Shown here: in pieces, positions 13,217 through 13,774 of the stretch | How the letters are laid out: each line of letters begins with the position of its first letter | How positions within the stretch are numbered: position 1 is the first letter of the stretch | Assembly (NCBI GenBank): GCA_002317245.1 | Contig: DCIU01000147.1 | Coordinates: 1 to 13,774, forward strand | Length of the DNA: 13,774 nt | From: Lachnospiraceae bacterium UBA1718 | Lineage (GTDB): Bacteria > Bacillota > Clostridia > Lachnospirales > Lachnospiraceae | Direction: 5' to 3' | Notes under the pieces: model-generated | What the model was told of the DNA's origin: nothing | Databases searched by the model: none | Seen by the model: only the letters and a program-made list of their open reading frames with translations | Position numbers and translations under genes: made by a program

Positions 13217-13774
13217 TTACATAAGCTTTCTGAACATTGCCTCGAAGTCCTCGAGTGTTGCATGCTTTGGATTACCAGGTGCACACGCATCGGCAGCTGC
13301 AGACTCGCAGAGGAATGGAAGGTCCTCTTCTTTTAACTTCTCAAGCTTAGTTGGAATTCCTACGTCAACTGAGAGCTGCTGAACTGCATCGATAGCAGCC
13401 TTTCTGTATGTATCCTGATCCATTCCTGTTGTATCAACTCCAAATGCCTCAGCAATCTTCTTATACTTCTCGCCTGTGCACTCCTTGTTGAAGTCCATAA
13501 CGATTGGAAGCATCATAGCGCAAGCAACACCGTGTGGTGTGTCATATACAGCACCAAGTGTATGAGCCATTGAATGAGCAATACCAAGACCTACGTTAGA
13601 GTAAGCCATAGCTGTAACGTACTGTGCAAGAGCCATTCCCTCACGTCCGTCAGGATCATTATCAACTGCTGCTCTAAGGTTCTTAGCGATGAGCTGGATA
13701 GCCTCGAGATCAAGAACATCTGAGAGCTCCCAAGCTGCTGCTGTTGTATAGCCCTCGATAGCATGTGTAAGAGC
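13217..13774 (-). CDS. fucO: Iron-containing alcohol dehydrogenase, lactaldehyde reductase (FucO) type, C-terminal part
   Basis: The gene enters from the right edge in frame; the last 185 residues and the stop are visible. They follow E. coli FucO closely (from memory): ALTHAIEGY at the start carries one metal His (the Asp ligand falls just outside), GIAHSMAHTLGAVYDTPHGV holds the other metal His residues, and the tail CAPGNPKHATLEDFEAMF matches the FucO end. FucO reduces L-lactaldehyde to 1,2-propanediol with NADH during fucose or rhamnose fermentation. Related group III enzymes act on butanol or 1,3-propanediol, so the substrate is probable, not certain. The cytosolic enzyme needs Fe(II). 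Neighbouring sugar genes, if any, are outside the window. Confidence 0.88.
   Translation of the reverse strand, partial: ALTHAIEGYTTAAAWELSDVLDLEAIQLIAKNLRAAVDNDPDGREGMALAQYVTAMAYSNVGLGIAHSMAHTLGAVYDTPHGVACAMMLPIVMDFNKECTGEKYKKIAEAFGVDTTGMDQDTYRKAAIDAVQQLSVDVGIPTKLEKLKEEDLPFLCESAAADACAPGNPKHATLEDFEAMFRKLM

Noticed and set aside
1..13774. tRNA, rRNA, CRISPR or prophage genes
   Set aside because: No cloverleaf with a T-arm motif, no rRNA-like stretch, no spaced repeats and no phage structural or integrase gene was seen on either strand.

Overview
The window looks like chromosomal DNA from a low-to-moderate GC Firmicute, most likely a Lachnospiraceae gut or rumen anaerobe of the Butyrivibrio/Pseudobutyrivibrio type. 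That is an inference from protein style: Rpn-type PD-(D/E)XK nuclease proteins with Gly-Ile-Ala-Glu-Gly-Lys tails, a FecR protein with CxxC tail modules, a DUF1292 protein, strong AGGAGG-like ribosome sites and a FucO-type dehydrogenase. Every gene I can support is on the minus strand, so the window reads right to left.

From right to left: (1) 13774-13217, the C-terminal part of a FucO-like iron alcohol dehydrogenase. (2) 13082-12192, a lipoprotein with its own promoter and a clear terminator. (3) 12191-11866, a 326-bp gap with a good promoter, three stacked hairpins and a U-tract: a candidate ~90-nt RNA or attenuated leader. (4) 11865-10948, an Rpn-family nuclease-like protein, then a terminator. 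(5) 10758-3390, a probable seven-gene operon: sirtuin, CHASE2 adenylate cyclase, TIM-barrel isomerase-like protein, GAF/HD-GYP phosphodiesterase, FecR protein, DUF1292 protein and HD phosphohydrolase, closed by a terminator at 3351-3385. (6) 3251-2754, a remnant of a second Rpn-type gene. (7) 2688-589, a SulP anion transporter with a STAS domain and an unusual 150-residue tail. (8) 382-1, the N-terminal part of another Rpn-type gene, behind a structured leader.

The most coherent unit is the signalling operon. A CHASE2 sensor cyclase (cAMP predicted from its Lys/Thr pair) and a GAF/HD-GYP protein (c-di-GMP hydrolysis predicted) sit with a FecR-domain protein that should be anchored in the membrane and face outward. 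A NAD-dependent deacylase, a second HD protein, a DUF1292 protein and a TIM-barrel enzyme are carried along. I read it as a candidate envelope-sensing, two-messenger module; this is inferred from gene order and domains only.

The main oddity is that fecR has an in-frame amber codon right after its membrane anchor, which separates the anchor from the sensor domain. Other points to check are the ~90-residue insert in the HD-GYP domain, paired hairpins over the end of the cyclase gene, and a short shared sequence upstream of both Rpn-type genes that keep their 5' ends.
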